Positions 30,418 to 39,276 of a stretch of 64,000 nt of DNA are shown piece by piece (position 1 is the first letter of the stretch; each line of letters starts with the position of its first letter). The notes beneath the pieces are model-generated. The model was given only the letters and a program-made list of their open reading frames with translations, was not told where the DNA came from and ran no database searches. Origin of the DNA: Micromonospora sp. RP3T (GTDB taxonomy: Bacteria > Actinomycetota > Actinomycetes > Mycobacteriales > Micromonosporaceae). A program made the position numbers and the translations under genes. The stretch lies in NCBI RefSeq assembly GCF_003027925.1, contig NZ_PYPS01000035.1, positions 1-64,000 on the forward strand, written 5' to 3'.

Positions 30418-30627
30418 TCACCGCTCCGCGTCGGTGTGGTCTTCGAGCCAGCGCTCGACCTCGCTGCGCCGGTAGCGCAGGGTGTTGCCGACGCGGATGG
30501 CGCGCGGGCCCTTACCTCGGCTGTGCCAGGCGTAGAGCGTGTTCTTGGGCTTGCCCAACCAGGCCGCGAGGTCGTCGATGGTCAGAAGCGGGTCTGGCCG
30601 CCATTCGGAGGCGGCAGGGCCGTTCAT
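30418..30627 (-). CDS. xis: Excisionase-type HTH protein
   Basis: A 69-aa winged-helix protein of the MerR/excisionase (HTH_17) type: LLTIDDLAAWLGKPKNTLYAWHSRGKGP then IRVGNTLRYRRSEVERWLED. Such proteins bend attachment DNA and steer the integrase toward excision. The short start at 30627 is chosen because the domain begins there, and it overlaps the stop of the upstream minus-strand frame as ATGA. A longer in-frame start at 30747 would add a low-complexity Pro/Arg segment. Confidence 0.85.
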   Translation of the reverse strand: MNGPAASEWRPDPLLTIDDLAAWLGKPKNTLYAWHSRGKGPRAIRVGNTLRYRRSEVERWLEDHTDAER

Positions 30628-31133
30628 GACCCGTCCAGGACATCGGTCGAACCGGACTGCTGGCACCGCGTCGTGCGGCTGGCAGTTGGCCGGCGGTCGT
30701 CGGCGCCTGGTCTGAATTCCGGGCGGGGTCGGGGTCGGGGCGGGCATGGATCGTGCTTCCTTTCGTTAGCCCGGCGTTGCTGGGGCCGGGGGGTGAACGG
30801 GGTCGTCGCTACGACCCGCGCGGGCGCGGCATCTGACAGCTGTGGCCGTCTATCCATCCGTTGCGTCCCCCAGGGGTCAAGCCAAGGGCTGGGCTCGTCC
30901 TCGAAGAGGCATCGCAGGCTCTGTATCGATCGCGGACACGGACGGACGGCGTCCCCCTGGTCCTGTGGACCCCTAGAGGGCGGACAGAGGGCGTCAGTCG
31001 AGGCTTCACTCGGCAGTTGCGAGAGGCGGTACGTCCCCATACCGAGCTGGGCGTGGAACCGTGCGAACCGGATCGCGGTGCTCGTGCGCCCGGTCAGCTC
31101 GATGCAGATTGGAAAGTTCTGGAGTGTTCTCAT
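30624..31133 (-). CDS. Hypothetical protein upstream of xis
   Basis: A 169-aa frame beginning MRTLQNFPICIELTGRTSTA with a GAAAGG site nine bases before the ATG, and ending with a TGA that overlaps the xis ATG by 4 nt. The first 40 codons look like normal coding sequence, while the rest is Pro/Arg-rich with weak codon bias. No family is recognised. The ribosome site and exact coupling to xis argue for a gene; the composition of the second half argues against it. Confidence 0.35.
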   Translation of the reverse strand: MRTLQNFPICIELTGRTSTAIRFARFHAQLGMGTYRLSQLPSEASTDALCPPSRGPQDQGDAVRPCPRSIQSLRCLFEDEPSPWLDPWGTQRMDRRPQLSDAAPARVVATTPFTPRPQQRRANERKHDPCPPRPRPRPEFRPGADDRRPTASRTTRCQQSGSTDVLDGS

Positions 31134-31287
31134 CGTCGATGGCCTTTCGATCAGGTTGATGTGTGGGTTGGCGCTGGTCGTGGTCTGCGAAACGCGGGCA
31201 CATGGAACCGGTGACCTCCTTGCGCGAACGGGCATGCGCCGTTGGCCCGCCGAGCGGAGAGGCTCGGCAGGCTGTCTGGAGTGAACG

Positions 31288-31315
31288 GACGGCCCGCCGA
31301 GATCGGCGGGCCGTC
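31288..31315. terminator. Hairpin between xis region and Hsp70-like gene
   Basis: Inverted repeat GACGGCCCGCC (31288-31298) with GGCGGGCCGTC (31305-31315) and loop GAGATC. It lies about 100 bases beyond the stop of the Hsp70-like gene on the minus strand and likely ends that transcript. Confidence 0.65.
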
Positions 31316-31415
31316 ATCTGTCGGAGAGGTGCCTGGTGCTCATGCCGGTGGCGCCGTCATTGGCCGGACAGCGGTCAGCCCCGAGGCTGGCGCCCGTGTC
31401 TGCGCTGACGACTCG

Positions 31416-33335
31416 TCAGGCTGGGTGGCTGCTGCCCGCGAGTCGGCGCAACGCCTGCCCCGTCCCGGGGTAGGCGAGCCGCAGGGTGTAGGCGGCGAGT
31501 TGGACGGCCCACCAGGTGAGGGCGAAGAGGTAGCCGACCAGCAGTGCGCTGCTGGTGTCGCTGGTGAAGACGATGGCGTAGCCGATGGCGAGGCCGGGGG
31601 CGGTGATGGTGCGGATGGTGCGGCTTCGGCTGGCAGTCAGGGCGGTGGCGATGCCGAGCAGTGCTGTTCCGGCGCTGCCGATGAGGCCGGGCATACCGGT
31701 CAGGTCGACAGGTGGGGTGAGGGTGATCGCCGCGCGCATGAGGCAGATGCCGACGGCGGCGATGGCCGCGGACAAGGCCGCCGGGCGGGTGCGCGCGAGC
31801 CAGCTGGACAGTTGCGGAGTCGCGATGCGCGGAGCGGTGGCAGCGATGATCGCCGCGCAGGCGGCGAGGGGGAGCGCGGAGCCGAGGGTCCATTTCAGGT
31901 ATGGCTCGTAGCCGTACTGGACGGCGGTGCCGGTGGCGAGCCCGTAGAGGGCGGCGGCGGTTGATCCGCCGATGGCGGCGGCGAGGTATCCGCGTCGGAT
32001 GAGATGGCCGGTGGTGGGTTCGGATGTGGCTGGGTCGGGGGTGCCGGCGAGCCAGGTGGTGGGGGCAAGGTGTGCCACGGCGAATGCGGTGAGCATGGTG
32101 AGGGCGCCGGCGATGCCCAGTTGAGGCAGGGAGAGGCGGACGCCGACGACCTGCACGGTGTTGATGGTGGTGACGTCCGCGGTGAGGATGGCCTGTAGGA
32201 GCACGGTGAGCGAGCAGGCACCGAGGACGATGGCGCTGGTCAGGTCACGGATGCGGAGCCGGACTCGTGGCAGTGCGGTGTCGCTGGCGGTACTTGCCCT
32301 CTGGTGGTGGGCTGCGGTGAGTGCCAGGGCGCCGTCAGCGAGGGCGTGGGAGTGACCGTTGAGGGCGGTCGGAGTCTGTCCGGTGACGGCCGCGAGGTGT
32401 TCCTGTAGGCCCGGGATTGCTCCGGCTTCGCGGTAGATCACGTGGCTGAGGTGCTGCTGGCCGATGTCGGCGGCGTCGAGGATGCCTTGCACGGCAATGG
32501 CGGCCTCGTCGAGGAGGGGCTGCGCTGCGGCGGCGACGTCGTTGCGGGTCAGAACGGCCGGTGGGCGGGGCGCAGGCAGGAGAACGGGTGCGCGTTCTTG
32601 GGTTGAGAGGGCGGTCCTGGCCTGGCGGATGGACTGCAGCAGTGCCGTGTCGGCTGGTTCGGGCGTGGCCTCTATCTCGGTGCGTTGTGAGGCGTCGTTC
32701 GCCGTGCTGCGCAAGAGGTGCTGTGCGAGGTCTCGGTCCAGGTCACGGCTTGGGCTCACCTGGCGGGTGGCGAGTTCCTGGTAGCCGTCGGGGCGGACTT
32801 GCAGGACAGTCAACGTGATCGGGTGCCGCTCGGCATCGCAGATCAGCAGGCAAGCGCCATCCGTGACGCGGCCAGCGGTCGCGAAAGCGGCGAGTGCTGC
32901 TGGCGCGGTGACCATGGCCGGTGCGGGGAGGCCCGCCCGGGCTGCCGCGTCGGTGAGATGCCCCCGTCGGCGCGGTCCCCAGGACGATGGAATGGTCACG
33001 GTCAGCGCGGCGACGGGTACGCCGACTTGGCGGACTGCCTGGTCAGCCACATGCCACAGCTGCCCGGCGAGCAGGTGTATGGCGTCTACAGGCGGCTTGG
33101 CGTCAGCCGCGTGTACTAGGTCCACGGGGTCGCGGATGAACAGGTGATCCGCCGAGGGCTCCGGCGGCTCGGCGACGCCGGGGTGTAGTTGACCGGCAGG
33201 GTCGACCACGATGCCGTGCGGCATGACGATGCGGCCGTTGAGCATGACGGGGATCCGGGTGCCATCGCGGTCGACAGTGGCGGCGATTGCCGACGAGGTG
33301 AGATCGATCGACAGTCGAGTGCCCCCGCTTGGCAT
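31416..33335 (-). CDS. Hsp70/actin-like ATPase domain fused to a multi-pass membrane domain
   Basis: A 639-aa protein. Residues about 1-335 follow the Hsp70/actin fold: LSIDLTSSAIAATVDRDG (phosphate 1 region), VTIPSSWGPRRRGHLTDAAA, a CLLICDAERHPITLTVLQV strand, and VIYREAGAIPGL where Hsp70 has its G-G-x-S/A-x-x-P motif. Several Gly and Asp positions are replaced, so ATP hydrolysis is doubtful. Residues about 370-630 hold around eight transmembrane helices. No substrate-binding domain is present. It is divergent from the LysM-BTAD gene with about 160 bases between starts, and the two are probably a functional pair. Family name beyond Hsp70-like is not assigned. Confidence 0.75.
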   Translation of the reverse strand: MPSGGTRLSIDLTSSAIAATVDRDGTRIPVMLNGRIVMPHGIVVDPAGQLHPGVAEPPEPSADHLFIRDPVDLVHAADAKPPVDAIHLLAGQLWHVADQAVRQVGVPVAALTVTIPSSWGPRRRGHLTDAAARAGLPAPAMVTAPAALAAFATAGRVTDGACLLICDAERHPITLTVLQVRPDGYQELATRQVSPSRDLDRDLAQHLLRSTANDASQRTEIEATPEPADTALLQSIRQARTALSTQERAPVLLPAPRPPAVLTRNDVAAAAQPLLDEAAIAVQGILDAADIGQQHLSHVIYREAGAIPGLQEHLAAVTGQTPTALNGHSHALADGALALTAAHHQRASTASDTALPRVRLRIRDLTSAIVLGACSLTVLLQAILTADVTTINTVQVVGVRLSLPQLGIAGALTMLTAFAVAHLAPTTWLAGTPDPATSEPTTGHLIRRGYLAAAIGGSTAAALYGLATGTAVQYGYEPYLKWTLGSALPLAACAAIIAATAPRIATPQLSSWLARTRPAALSAAIAAVGICLMRAAITLTPPVDLTGMPGLIGSAGTALLGIATALTASRSRTIRTITAPGLAIGYAIVFTSDTSSALLVGYLFALTWWAVQLAAYTLRLAYPGTGQALRRLAGSSHPA

Positions 33336-33497
33336 GCGAGGCAGTCTCTCCCGAGCGGGGAGTAGATCGTCAACTCCGTTCTCGTCCGGTGATCGATTGT
33401 GCGCGCATGGTGAGAATCCTTCCTAACAGGATGGCCCTCGATGGGTATCGCCGTGTATGCGAGAGGAAAGGGATCTATCAAGCGGGGGGACGGACAG

Positions 33498-36221
33498 ATG
33501 TCGCAGCAATCCCCGGACAGCGGCAACCGGCTAGCCGAATACGCGCGTCCCACGGTGTACGTCCCGCCCGTGTCGACATCGCCGCGCGACACAGCGGGGC
33601 GGGTGTCCTCCGTGATCCGACCGGTCCGGGCCACCGTGGCCACGGCCGTGTTCCTGGCCGGGGTACCGGCGTTGCTGGTGTCCCTTGACGGCAACCCGCT
33701 GCGGAGGTGGCCGTCCTGGGCGCAGCTGGTGGCATGGTTTGATCAGCCGAACGAGCGGTTCACCTCGACCGTCCTGGCCGGCGCGGCTGTCTGGGCGGTG
33801 TGGCTGTTGTGGGGCGTGCTCGGGTTGCTGCTGATCGCCGAACTGATCGCACTGGTGACCCGCTGGCGGATCCCGGTGCTACGGCTTCCCGCACCACTGC
33901 ACCGGCTCGTGTTCGGCCTGGCCGGCACCGCGGCGATCGCTGTCACCTCCGTCGGTCAACTGAACGCCGGCGGCGTTCGACCACCGGCGGCCGTCGATGC
34001 GGCTGAGGCAGTGGCTATTCCTCAGCAAGCCCTCGCGCAAGGACCGGCCCTGATTCAGGTCGGCAACACCCGCTACCTGTACACCGTCGAGCGACACGAC
34101 ACACTGTCGAAGATCGCCAAGGAATGGCTCAATGACGCCGGCCGCTGGCCGGAAATCTGCCGCATGAACAAGCACCGGCACTTCCCCCAGGTTGGCGGCA
34201 CGCTGCGTGACTGCGACTTGATCTACCCGGGCTGGGAACTGCGGCTACCCGCCGATGCCCAACCTCCACAGACCGCCAGCCCGGCCCGCCGACCGCGCTC
34301 ACCGCGACCTGGCACCGTCGCCCCCTCCCCGCCTCCGAGCAACCTGCCGGAAGCGCCGCAGTCCACCGATCCGCCCACACCGGAAAACCAAGAGACGGAT
34401 GCCACGCCCAGGAGCTCTTCGCCGACCGCACCCACCGCAGCGGATTCCGGGTCACCTACTGACGCTCCCACCTGGTCTTCTTCTTTGCCGGAAGCCGACG
34501 GCACACAACATCCGGGGGACACCGATCACCAGCGGGGTCTGCAGCTGACCTCCGCGGAGTGGCTGCCCTGGTCACTCGCCGCCGCCATCAGCGCGGCCGC
34601 AGTCCTGGTGTGGCGGCAGCGCCGGCGCCGCTACACCGGTGACCCCCACGACGATCCACCCTTTGACCTACCGGCCCCGGTGGCCGAGCTGCGCCGTGCC
34701 GTGGTCCGAAACCCCGAACTCCCGCACTCCGACGACGGGGCACCACTGGCCACCCTTGTCCCGCTGCCGTCCGGTGGCGTCGGCCTCGTCGGCGACGGCG
34801 CAGCTACCGCCGCCCGCGCCGCCCTCGTGGCAGTGCTGGCTTCCGGGGGCCCGCAACACCCCGACGCGCGTGGCGAAGTCGTCATCGACGCCGCAACCTT
34901 CGCCACGCTGCTCGGCGCAGACATGACGACGGTCAGCTCATGGCCGCGCCTGCACATCACCGACACCCTCGACGACGCGCTCACCATGATCCAGACCCTG
35001 CTGCTGCACCGCAGCCGCCTTCTCGACGAGCAGACGCTCACCGACCCCGATGAGCAACTACGACCCGAGGCTCCGGAAGCAGAGGGTCTGCCTCCGGTCG
35101 TCCTCATCGCCGAGACACCAGCCGCAGCAGCCGAAGCCCGCATCAAGGCGGCTCTGGCCGTGGGTGCCAGCAGGCAGGTGTTCGGGGTGCTACTCGGTGA
35201 GTGGCACCCCGGCGTCACCATTGACATAGCCCCAGACGGACGGACCACCCTCAAATCCGGTCAGCCAACCGAACCGCTACCGCCGCGTCTACCCGTGCTC
35301 GAACCCAGCACAGCGATCCAGACCCTGACCGCGCTGCGAGAAGCGCAAACCGGCGAACCTTCAGCGACAATCTCGCCAGCCGAACCGGCCGCGGTCGTTG
35401 CCCTACACGCCAGCCGAAACGACACCGCCCCTCAGGACCAACCCGCGCCGATCCCAACCCCCTCCGACGCCGTCGCCGGGAAGGCCCGACTTCGAGTGCT
35501 CGGCCCGCCGCGGATCGAGGGCATTACCAAACCGGGACGGCCCTTGCGCGCCAAAGCCCTCGAACTCGCTGTCTTCCTGGCCTGCCACCCCGACGGCGTC
35601 ACCACCCGTGACGTCGGCGAATACCTCGAACCCGACGCCCGGCTCAGCCAAGCAGACCAACGCGTACACACCAACGCTTCGAACCTGCGACACGTCCTCG
35701 GCCGCGCCGGTGACGTCGAGACGAAGAACGCCTACGTCATCAAAAGTGCCGGCCGGTACCGACTCGACCCGACGACGGTCGACGTCGATGTGTGGACCCT
35801 CCGAGACCTCATGCGTCACGCCACCATCGCCACCGGACCGCGACGCCACGAGCTGTTGACCGCCGCCTGCGAGCTCTACGATGCGCCGCTGGCCGAGGGG
35901 CAGGACTACGAGTGGCTTCAGCCCCACCGCGAGACGGTGCGCCGCTGGGGCACCGAAGCCCACCTGCTCCTCGCCGACGACCTGCTCAACCCAGACCCGC
36001 AGGCCGCATCCGACCTGCTGGACAAAGCCATCGTCCTAGATCGGTACAACGAAGCCCTCTACACCAAGGCCATGCAAGCCCGACACGCCCTCGGCGACGT
36101 CGGCGGCATTCGTACGCTGCTGCGCGCCCTCACAAGAGCGCTTGCCGACCTCGACACTCAACCGAGCGAAGACACGATCGCACTTGCCGCCCGGCTCGGT
36201 GCGGAGTTCACTCGTAGGTGA
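33498..36221 (+). CDS. Membrane LysM protein with BTAD transcriptional-regulator domain
   Basis: A 907-aa protein. Transmembrane helices lie near 35-55, 90-125 and 135-150. A LysM domain follows at about 192-253 (YTVERHDTLSKIAKEWLNDAGRW misses no key turn), then a Pro/Thr/Ser-rich linker and another helix (WLPWSLAAAISAAAVLVW, about 355). An OmpR-like winged helix starts near 662 (RLRVLGPPRIEGITKPGRP) and a BTAD helical repeat domain covers about 765-900. ATG 33498 has GGGGGGA 8 nt upstream; ATG 33441 with AGGA is the alternative and would add 19 residues. It could sense cell-wall glycan outside and act on transcription or assembly inside; this is inference. Confidence 0.8.
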   Translation: MSQQSPDSGNRLAEYARPTVYVPPVSTSPRDTAGRVSSVIRPVRATVATAVFLAGVPALLVSLDGNPLRRWPSWAQLVAWFDQPNERFTSTVLAGAAVWAVWLLWGVLGLLLIAELIALVTRWRIPVLRLPAPLHRLVFGLAGTAAIAVTSVGQLNAGGVRPPAAVDAAEAVAIPQQALAQGPALIQVGNTRYLYTVERHDTLSKIAKEWLNDAGRWPEICRMNKHRHFPQVGGTLRDCDLIYPGWELRLPADAQPPQTASPARRPRSPRPGTVAPSPPPSNLPEAPQSTDPPTPENQETDATPRSSSPTAPTAADSGSPTDAPTWSSSLPEADGTQHPGDTDHQRGLQLTSAEWLPWSLAAAISAAAVLVWRQRRRRYTGDPHDDPPFDLPAPVAELRRAVVRNPELPHSDDGAPLATLVPLPSGGVGLVGDGAATAARAALVAVLASGGPQHPDARGEVVIDAATFATLLGADMTTVSSWPRLHITDTLDDALTMIQTLLLHRSRLLDEQTLTDPDEQLRPEAPEAEGLPPVVLIAETPAAAAEARIKAALAVGASRQVFGVLLGEWHPGVTIDIAPDGRTTLKSGQPTEPLPPRLPVLEPSTAIQTLTALREAQTGEPSATISPAEPAAVVALHASRNDTAPQDQPAPIPTPSDAVAGKARLRVLGPPRIEGITKPGRPLRAKALELAVFLACHPDGVTTRDVGEYLEPDARLSQADQRVHTNASNLRHVLGRAGDVETKNAYVIKSAGRYRLDPTTVDVDVWTLRDLMRHATIATGPRRHELLTAACELYDAPLAEGQDYEWLQPHRETVRRWGTEAHLLLADDLLNPDPQAASDLLDKAIVLDRYNEALYTKAMQARHALGDVGGIRTLLRALTRALADLDTQPSEDTIALAARLGAEFTRR

Positions 36222-36269
36222 CCCGAACATGTCACGGTGCCACGATCCGTGAGCCCGGGGGACAGCGAC

Positions 36270-36512
36270 ATGACGCATCGGATAGCCGCCCGGTGCGGAC
36301 CCACCAAACACCCTAATGACTGGAGCCTCGACAACTCTCCGGTGCCGTGCGGCGGCCGATGTGACGTGACGTTCACCGAGCTCAGGTGGCGTCCGGATCT
36401 GGCCGACATCAGTGCGCTCGAAGTCGAGCCCGGTGCGGGAGTCGCGAGTGCCGACGGTCCCTGCTGGCCGGTGCTATACGTTCGCTCAGCTCCGGAGCCT
36501 TCCATAACGTAG
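36270..36512 (+). CDS. Small hypothetical protein
   Basis: An 80-aa frame starting ATG at 36270 with GGGGGA seven bases upstream. It contains several Cys (CGPTKH, PCGGRCDV, PCWPV) and ends just before the broken HAD gene. No family is recognised. Codon bias is moderately coding-like, so existence is uncertain. Confidence 0.4.
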   Translation: MTHRIAARCGPTKHPNDWSLDNSPVPCGGRCDVTFTELRWRPDLADISALEVEPGAGVASADGPCWPVLYVRSAPEPSIT

Positions 36513-36516
36513 AGCC

Positions 36517-36830
36517 GTGGATCATACGGTGCCGGTTCTTCTGCTCGGCCTTGATGGCGTGCTGAATCCGTTCGCCGCCCCCATCTGCCTTGACGGTCAC
36601 CAGGAACGCGTGCTTTTCGAGGGTGAAGAGCCTGTGCGCTCTGCCGGACGCATGGCGACTGGATCCATGAGTTGGCGGCCGTCGGCGACCTGCAGTGGGC
36701 AACCGGCTGGGGTGAGAATGCCAACGAGATCTACCTGCCCCTGCTCGGGGCCGAGCCGTTGCCTGTTGTTCAGTTTCCGTCGGAACCGATCGAGCCTGAG
36801 CTCAAGGTTCCGGCGGTCGACGCAGGGTGA
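36517..36830 (+). pseudogene. HAD-like protein gene, frameshifted and lacking its nucleophile
   Basis: The first frame reads VPVLLLGLDGVLNPFAAP through LFEGEEPVR; the next frame continues HGDWIHELAAVGDLQWATGW through PLPVVQFPSEPIEPELKVP. Together they make a continuous small HAD protein of the type found with Swiss-Army-Knife RNA-repair systems. One base is missing near 36639. Motif I is also damaged: GLDGV where DxDGV is expected, so the Asp nucleophile is Gly. Both lesions would abolish phosphatase activity. Confidence 0.75.
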
Positions 36831-37019
36831 GTGACGCGCCGGCCGCCGACGGCAGGCAAGAGGCGTGCGCCGCGCGTCCATACTCGTCGAACTGATCTCA
36901 TTCGTCTCCCGAGAACGCGCGCGGCGGCGATGCGGATCTCCGTACCGGTGTGAACGGCAAGGAGGACACCGACGGGATGGCGGCTGGCGTTGCTCGCCTC
37001 TGGTGAGGCAAGCGCAAGA

Positions 37020-37256
37020 TCAGTCTCTCAGAATCAGCAGAACGCTCCTGGGATTGGGGCGGTGGACGAGACCACGACGTTCCAGTTCTTTGACTGCTGC
37101 GGTACGTATGCCTTTGACCTCGCGCCTGTCGAGGCGAAACTCCGCCATCATCCACGGATAGAGCGGCTCGCGACAGACCCGGCATCCGTCCTCGATCGTG
37201 GCGTGTTCCTGAATGAACTGGTAGACGGCCTCCGCGTACCCGGACGTCCTCGGCAT
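37020..37256 (-). CDS. Small conserved-looking protein with CxxC
   Basis: A 78-aa protein beginning MPRTSGYAEAVYQFIQEHAT, with CRVCREPLYPW and a helix-rich basic C-terminus (LDRREVKGIRTAAVKELERR, then GLVHRPNP) resembling a small winged helix. A very good GGAGGAGG site precedes the ATG at 37256, which is why this start is chosen over longer frames. Function unknown. It lies in the element's cargo patch. Confidence 0.65.
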   Translation of the reverse strand: MPRTSGYAEAVYQFIQEHATIEDGCRVCREPLYPWMMAEFRLDRREVKGIRTAAVKELERRGLVHRPNPRSVLLILRD

Positions 37257-37462
37257 GAGTTCCTCCTCCGAGCCCAAGGTAGAAGCTACAGCTACGCCTG
37301 GCCGATCGGTATCGCTCTCGTGGCGGAGCTCCGAGGGCCGTGTCCAGTGATCCTGCGGCTTGGCGGTCGAGCATCCGCTGGCTCTCACGCCCAGCCATGC
37401 CTCCTGCCTACTCTTCTGCCGCCCTCCGAGTGGGCAGCCGGCGGGAGGCATGTGCGAGCCGG

Positions 37463-37831
37463 TCAGCTCACCGCAGGGCCGTCGAGATAGCCGACTTCGG
37501 TCGAGCCCGACGAGACGCGGACGCAATACCCCCAGCGGCGTAGGACCAGGGCGACCTTTGCAGCGCCGGCTGGGTTGGCGGAGTGGACGTTGATGACACC
37601 GACGTCAAAGGGGCGCTTGTCGAAGGCCGCCCGTTCCAGGACCTCCACGACCGGCCAGATCGTGTCATCCTGGCCGAGGTCATGGTCCAGCCACAGTTCG
37701 TCCAAACGCCGGTCCCGGTACCGACCGAGGAGTTCAACTCCGGCGTCGCTGGTGCGGGCCACCTCGGCGGCACGGCCATCCACGAACGAACGTAGGTCAT
37801 CCACCAAGACGATCCTTCGGCCAGCATTCAC
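37463..37831 (-). CDS. Cyclic-phosphate-processing receiver (cREC-type) domain protein
   Basis: A 122-aa protein with a receiver-like alpha/beta fold: RIVLVDDLRSFVDG, then LDELWLDHDLGQDDTIWPVV with the acidic DHD site, and DVGVINVHSANPAGA followed by LVLRRWGYCVRV. The conserved His-containing HSANP motif separates this group from ordinary response regulators; the group is predicted to act on cyclic phosphates in RNA-repair or immunity contexts. Start is the GTG before NAGRRIVLVDD; longer frames upstream are low-complexity. It stands alone, without kinase or output domain. Confidence 0.7.
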   Translation of the reverse strand: MNAGRRIVLVDDLRSFVDGRAAEVARTSDAGVELLGRYRDRRLDELWLDHDLGQDDTIWPVVEVLERAAFDKRPFDVGVINVHSANPAGAAKVALVLRRWGYCVRVSSGSTEVGYLDGPAVS

Positions 37832-38044
37832 TCGATGATGATGCCTGGCACCGTCGCGGCCCGGCATTCGGATTTGGCCGCGATCCGGGTGCCAGTCCAC
37901 GCCCACCGATCACTCGTCGCGAGTAGCGGACATAGGTCGTCGAGCTGCACTGGAGGTCGATGGTTGAGCAGGCGTGAGGGCTACGGTCCCTGGCAACCGG
38001 TATTCGAAGGTATCGACTACCCGAAAGCGTAAAACGTGCTCTTC

Positions 38045-39073
38045 TCAAGCAGGCTCCTGGACGATCCGCCGGATCATGGCGATCTGGCCATTCCAGCTGC
38101 TCAGCCGAGTGATCTTGACGACGTCGCCGGTCTGCGGAGCTTGGATGATGAGTCCTTCGCCGACGTACATGCCGACGTGGCGTGGGTGGGCGGAGGTGCC
38201 GTTGCTGCCGGGGACCAGGATGAGGTCGCCGGGTAGCAGGCGCGTCGGGCTGGCTACTGGTGTTCCGGTGTTGGCCTGTTCGGTGGTGGTGCGGGGGATG
38301 GGGATGCCGGCTGCTCGGTAGGCCGCTTGCACCAGAGATGAGCAGTCGCACTGTTTGTTGCGGTCGTTGGCGTGCGGGTCGGTGCACGAGCCGCCGAAGT
38401 GGTAGGGCGTGCCGAGCTGGGCAACGGCCCAGAACACCGCGGTTGTCACGGCCGGCGGGGTGTTGGAGGGAAGCGCGAATCCGGCCGGTAGGGCGGCAAG
38501 CGCCTCGGTGGCGCAATCGGCGAGGGTGCTGGTGAGTTGTCCCACCAGGCGGAGGGCATCGTTGGTCCATTTGGCGTACGCGTCGGGGAAGGCCGAGCCT
38601 TGAACCGCCTGGGCGGCCTGGGCGAGCGGCATCGACTCCCAGCCGGAGATCGTGAGGAGCTTGTCGAAGAACTTGCCTGCTTGATATGCGGGGTCGGACA
38701 GTTGCGGGACGGTGCCCCATCCTTGGCTTGGGCGTTGTTGGAACACCCCGATGGAGTCGTGGTCGTTATGGGCGCCTCGGTGGGGCAGGTTGCGGAGGCG
38801 GGATTCCTGCATGGCGGTGGCGAGGGCGATGACCCAGCCCCATCGCGGGACGCCATTGGTGACGCCGGTGTCGATGATGGTCGCGGCGATGCCAACTTGC
38901 TCGGCATCCCAGGGGCCGGCGGCAGGCGGTCGCCCGGAGGGATACATGTTGGGTGTGGCGGCGATGCCGCACCCGGTAGAGCCGCCGCCCATGATGGCCG
39001 TCAGCAGGAGCATGGGCAGGCCGAGGCAGGCAACGACGACGAGGCTGACAATGCCGGTGATGGCTCTGGTCAT
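38045..39073 (-). CDS. Secreted lysozyme-like/NlpC-P60 cell-wall hydrolase
   Basis: A 342-aa bifunctional wall hydrolase of the transfer system. A membrane anchor or signal segment comes first (ITGIVSLVVVACLGLPMLLL). A lysozyme/transglycosylase-like part follows at about 60-190 (ATAMQESRLRNL, HDSIGVFQQRPSQGWG). The C-terminal NlpC/P60 peptidase has the catalytic Cys in CDCSSLVQAAYRAAG and His in HPRHVGMYVG. It corresponds to VirB1-like or Tn916 Orf14-like proteins that open peptidoglycan for the conjugation channel. ATG 39073 is chosen for GAGAGG seven bases upstream. Confidence 0.9.
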   Translation of the reverse strand: MTRAITGIVSLVVVACLGLPMLLLTAIMGGGSTGCGIAATPNMYPSGRPPAAGPWDAEQVGIAATIIDTGVTNGVPRWGWVIALATAMQESRLRNLPHRGAHNDHDSIGVFQQRPSQGWGTVPQLSDPAYQAGKFFDKLLTISGWESMPLAQAAQAVQGSAFPDAYAKWTNDALRLVGQLTSTLADCATEALAALPAGFALPSNTPPAVTTAVFWAVAQLGTPYHFGGSCTDPHANDRNKQCDCSSLVQAAYRAAGIPIPRTTTEQANTGTPVASPTRLLPGDLILVPGSNGTSAHPRHVGMYVGEGLIIQAPQTGDVVKITRLSSWNGQIAMIRRIVQEPA

Positions 39074-39198
39074 GGCGGCGCCTCTCAATACGGCTGGGGA
39101 CGGCAGATCGGATAGGAGCCGTCGTGAGCAGGCTCATCGGCGGCGTGGCAGGCGCGTTGCGTGGAGGGCTCTCGAAGGTGGTGAAGCGGAGAATGGCC

Positions 39199-39224
39199 GT
39201 GGGCCGCCCACGTGGGCGGCCCAC
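39199..39224 (-). terminator. Intergenic hairpin before the wall-hydrolase gene
   Basis: Perfect 12-bp inverted repeat GTGGGCCGCCCA/TGGGCGGCCCAC with a 2-base loop, between the stop at 39277 and the next start at 39073. Confidence 0.6.
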
Positions 39225-39276
39225 CTCAATCGCTCGATGGGCCGATGAGTGTGCGGCGCGTCAACACCGACTGACC

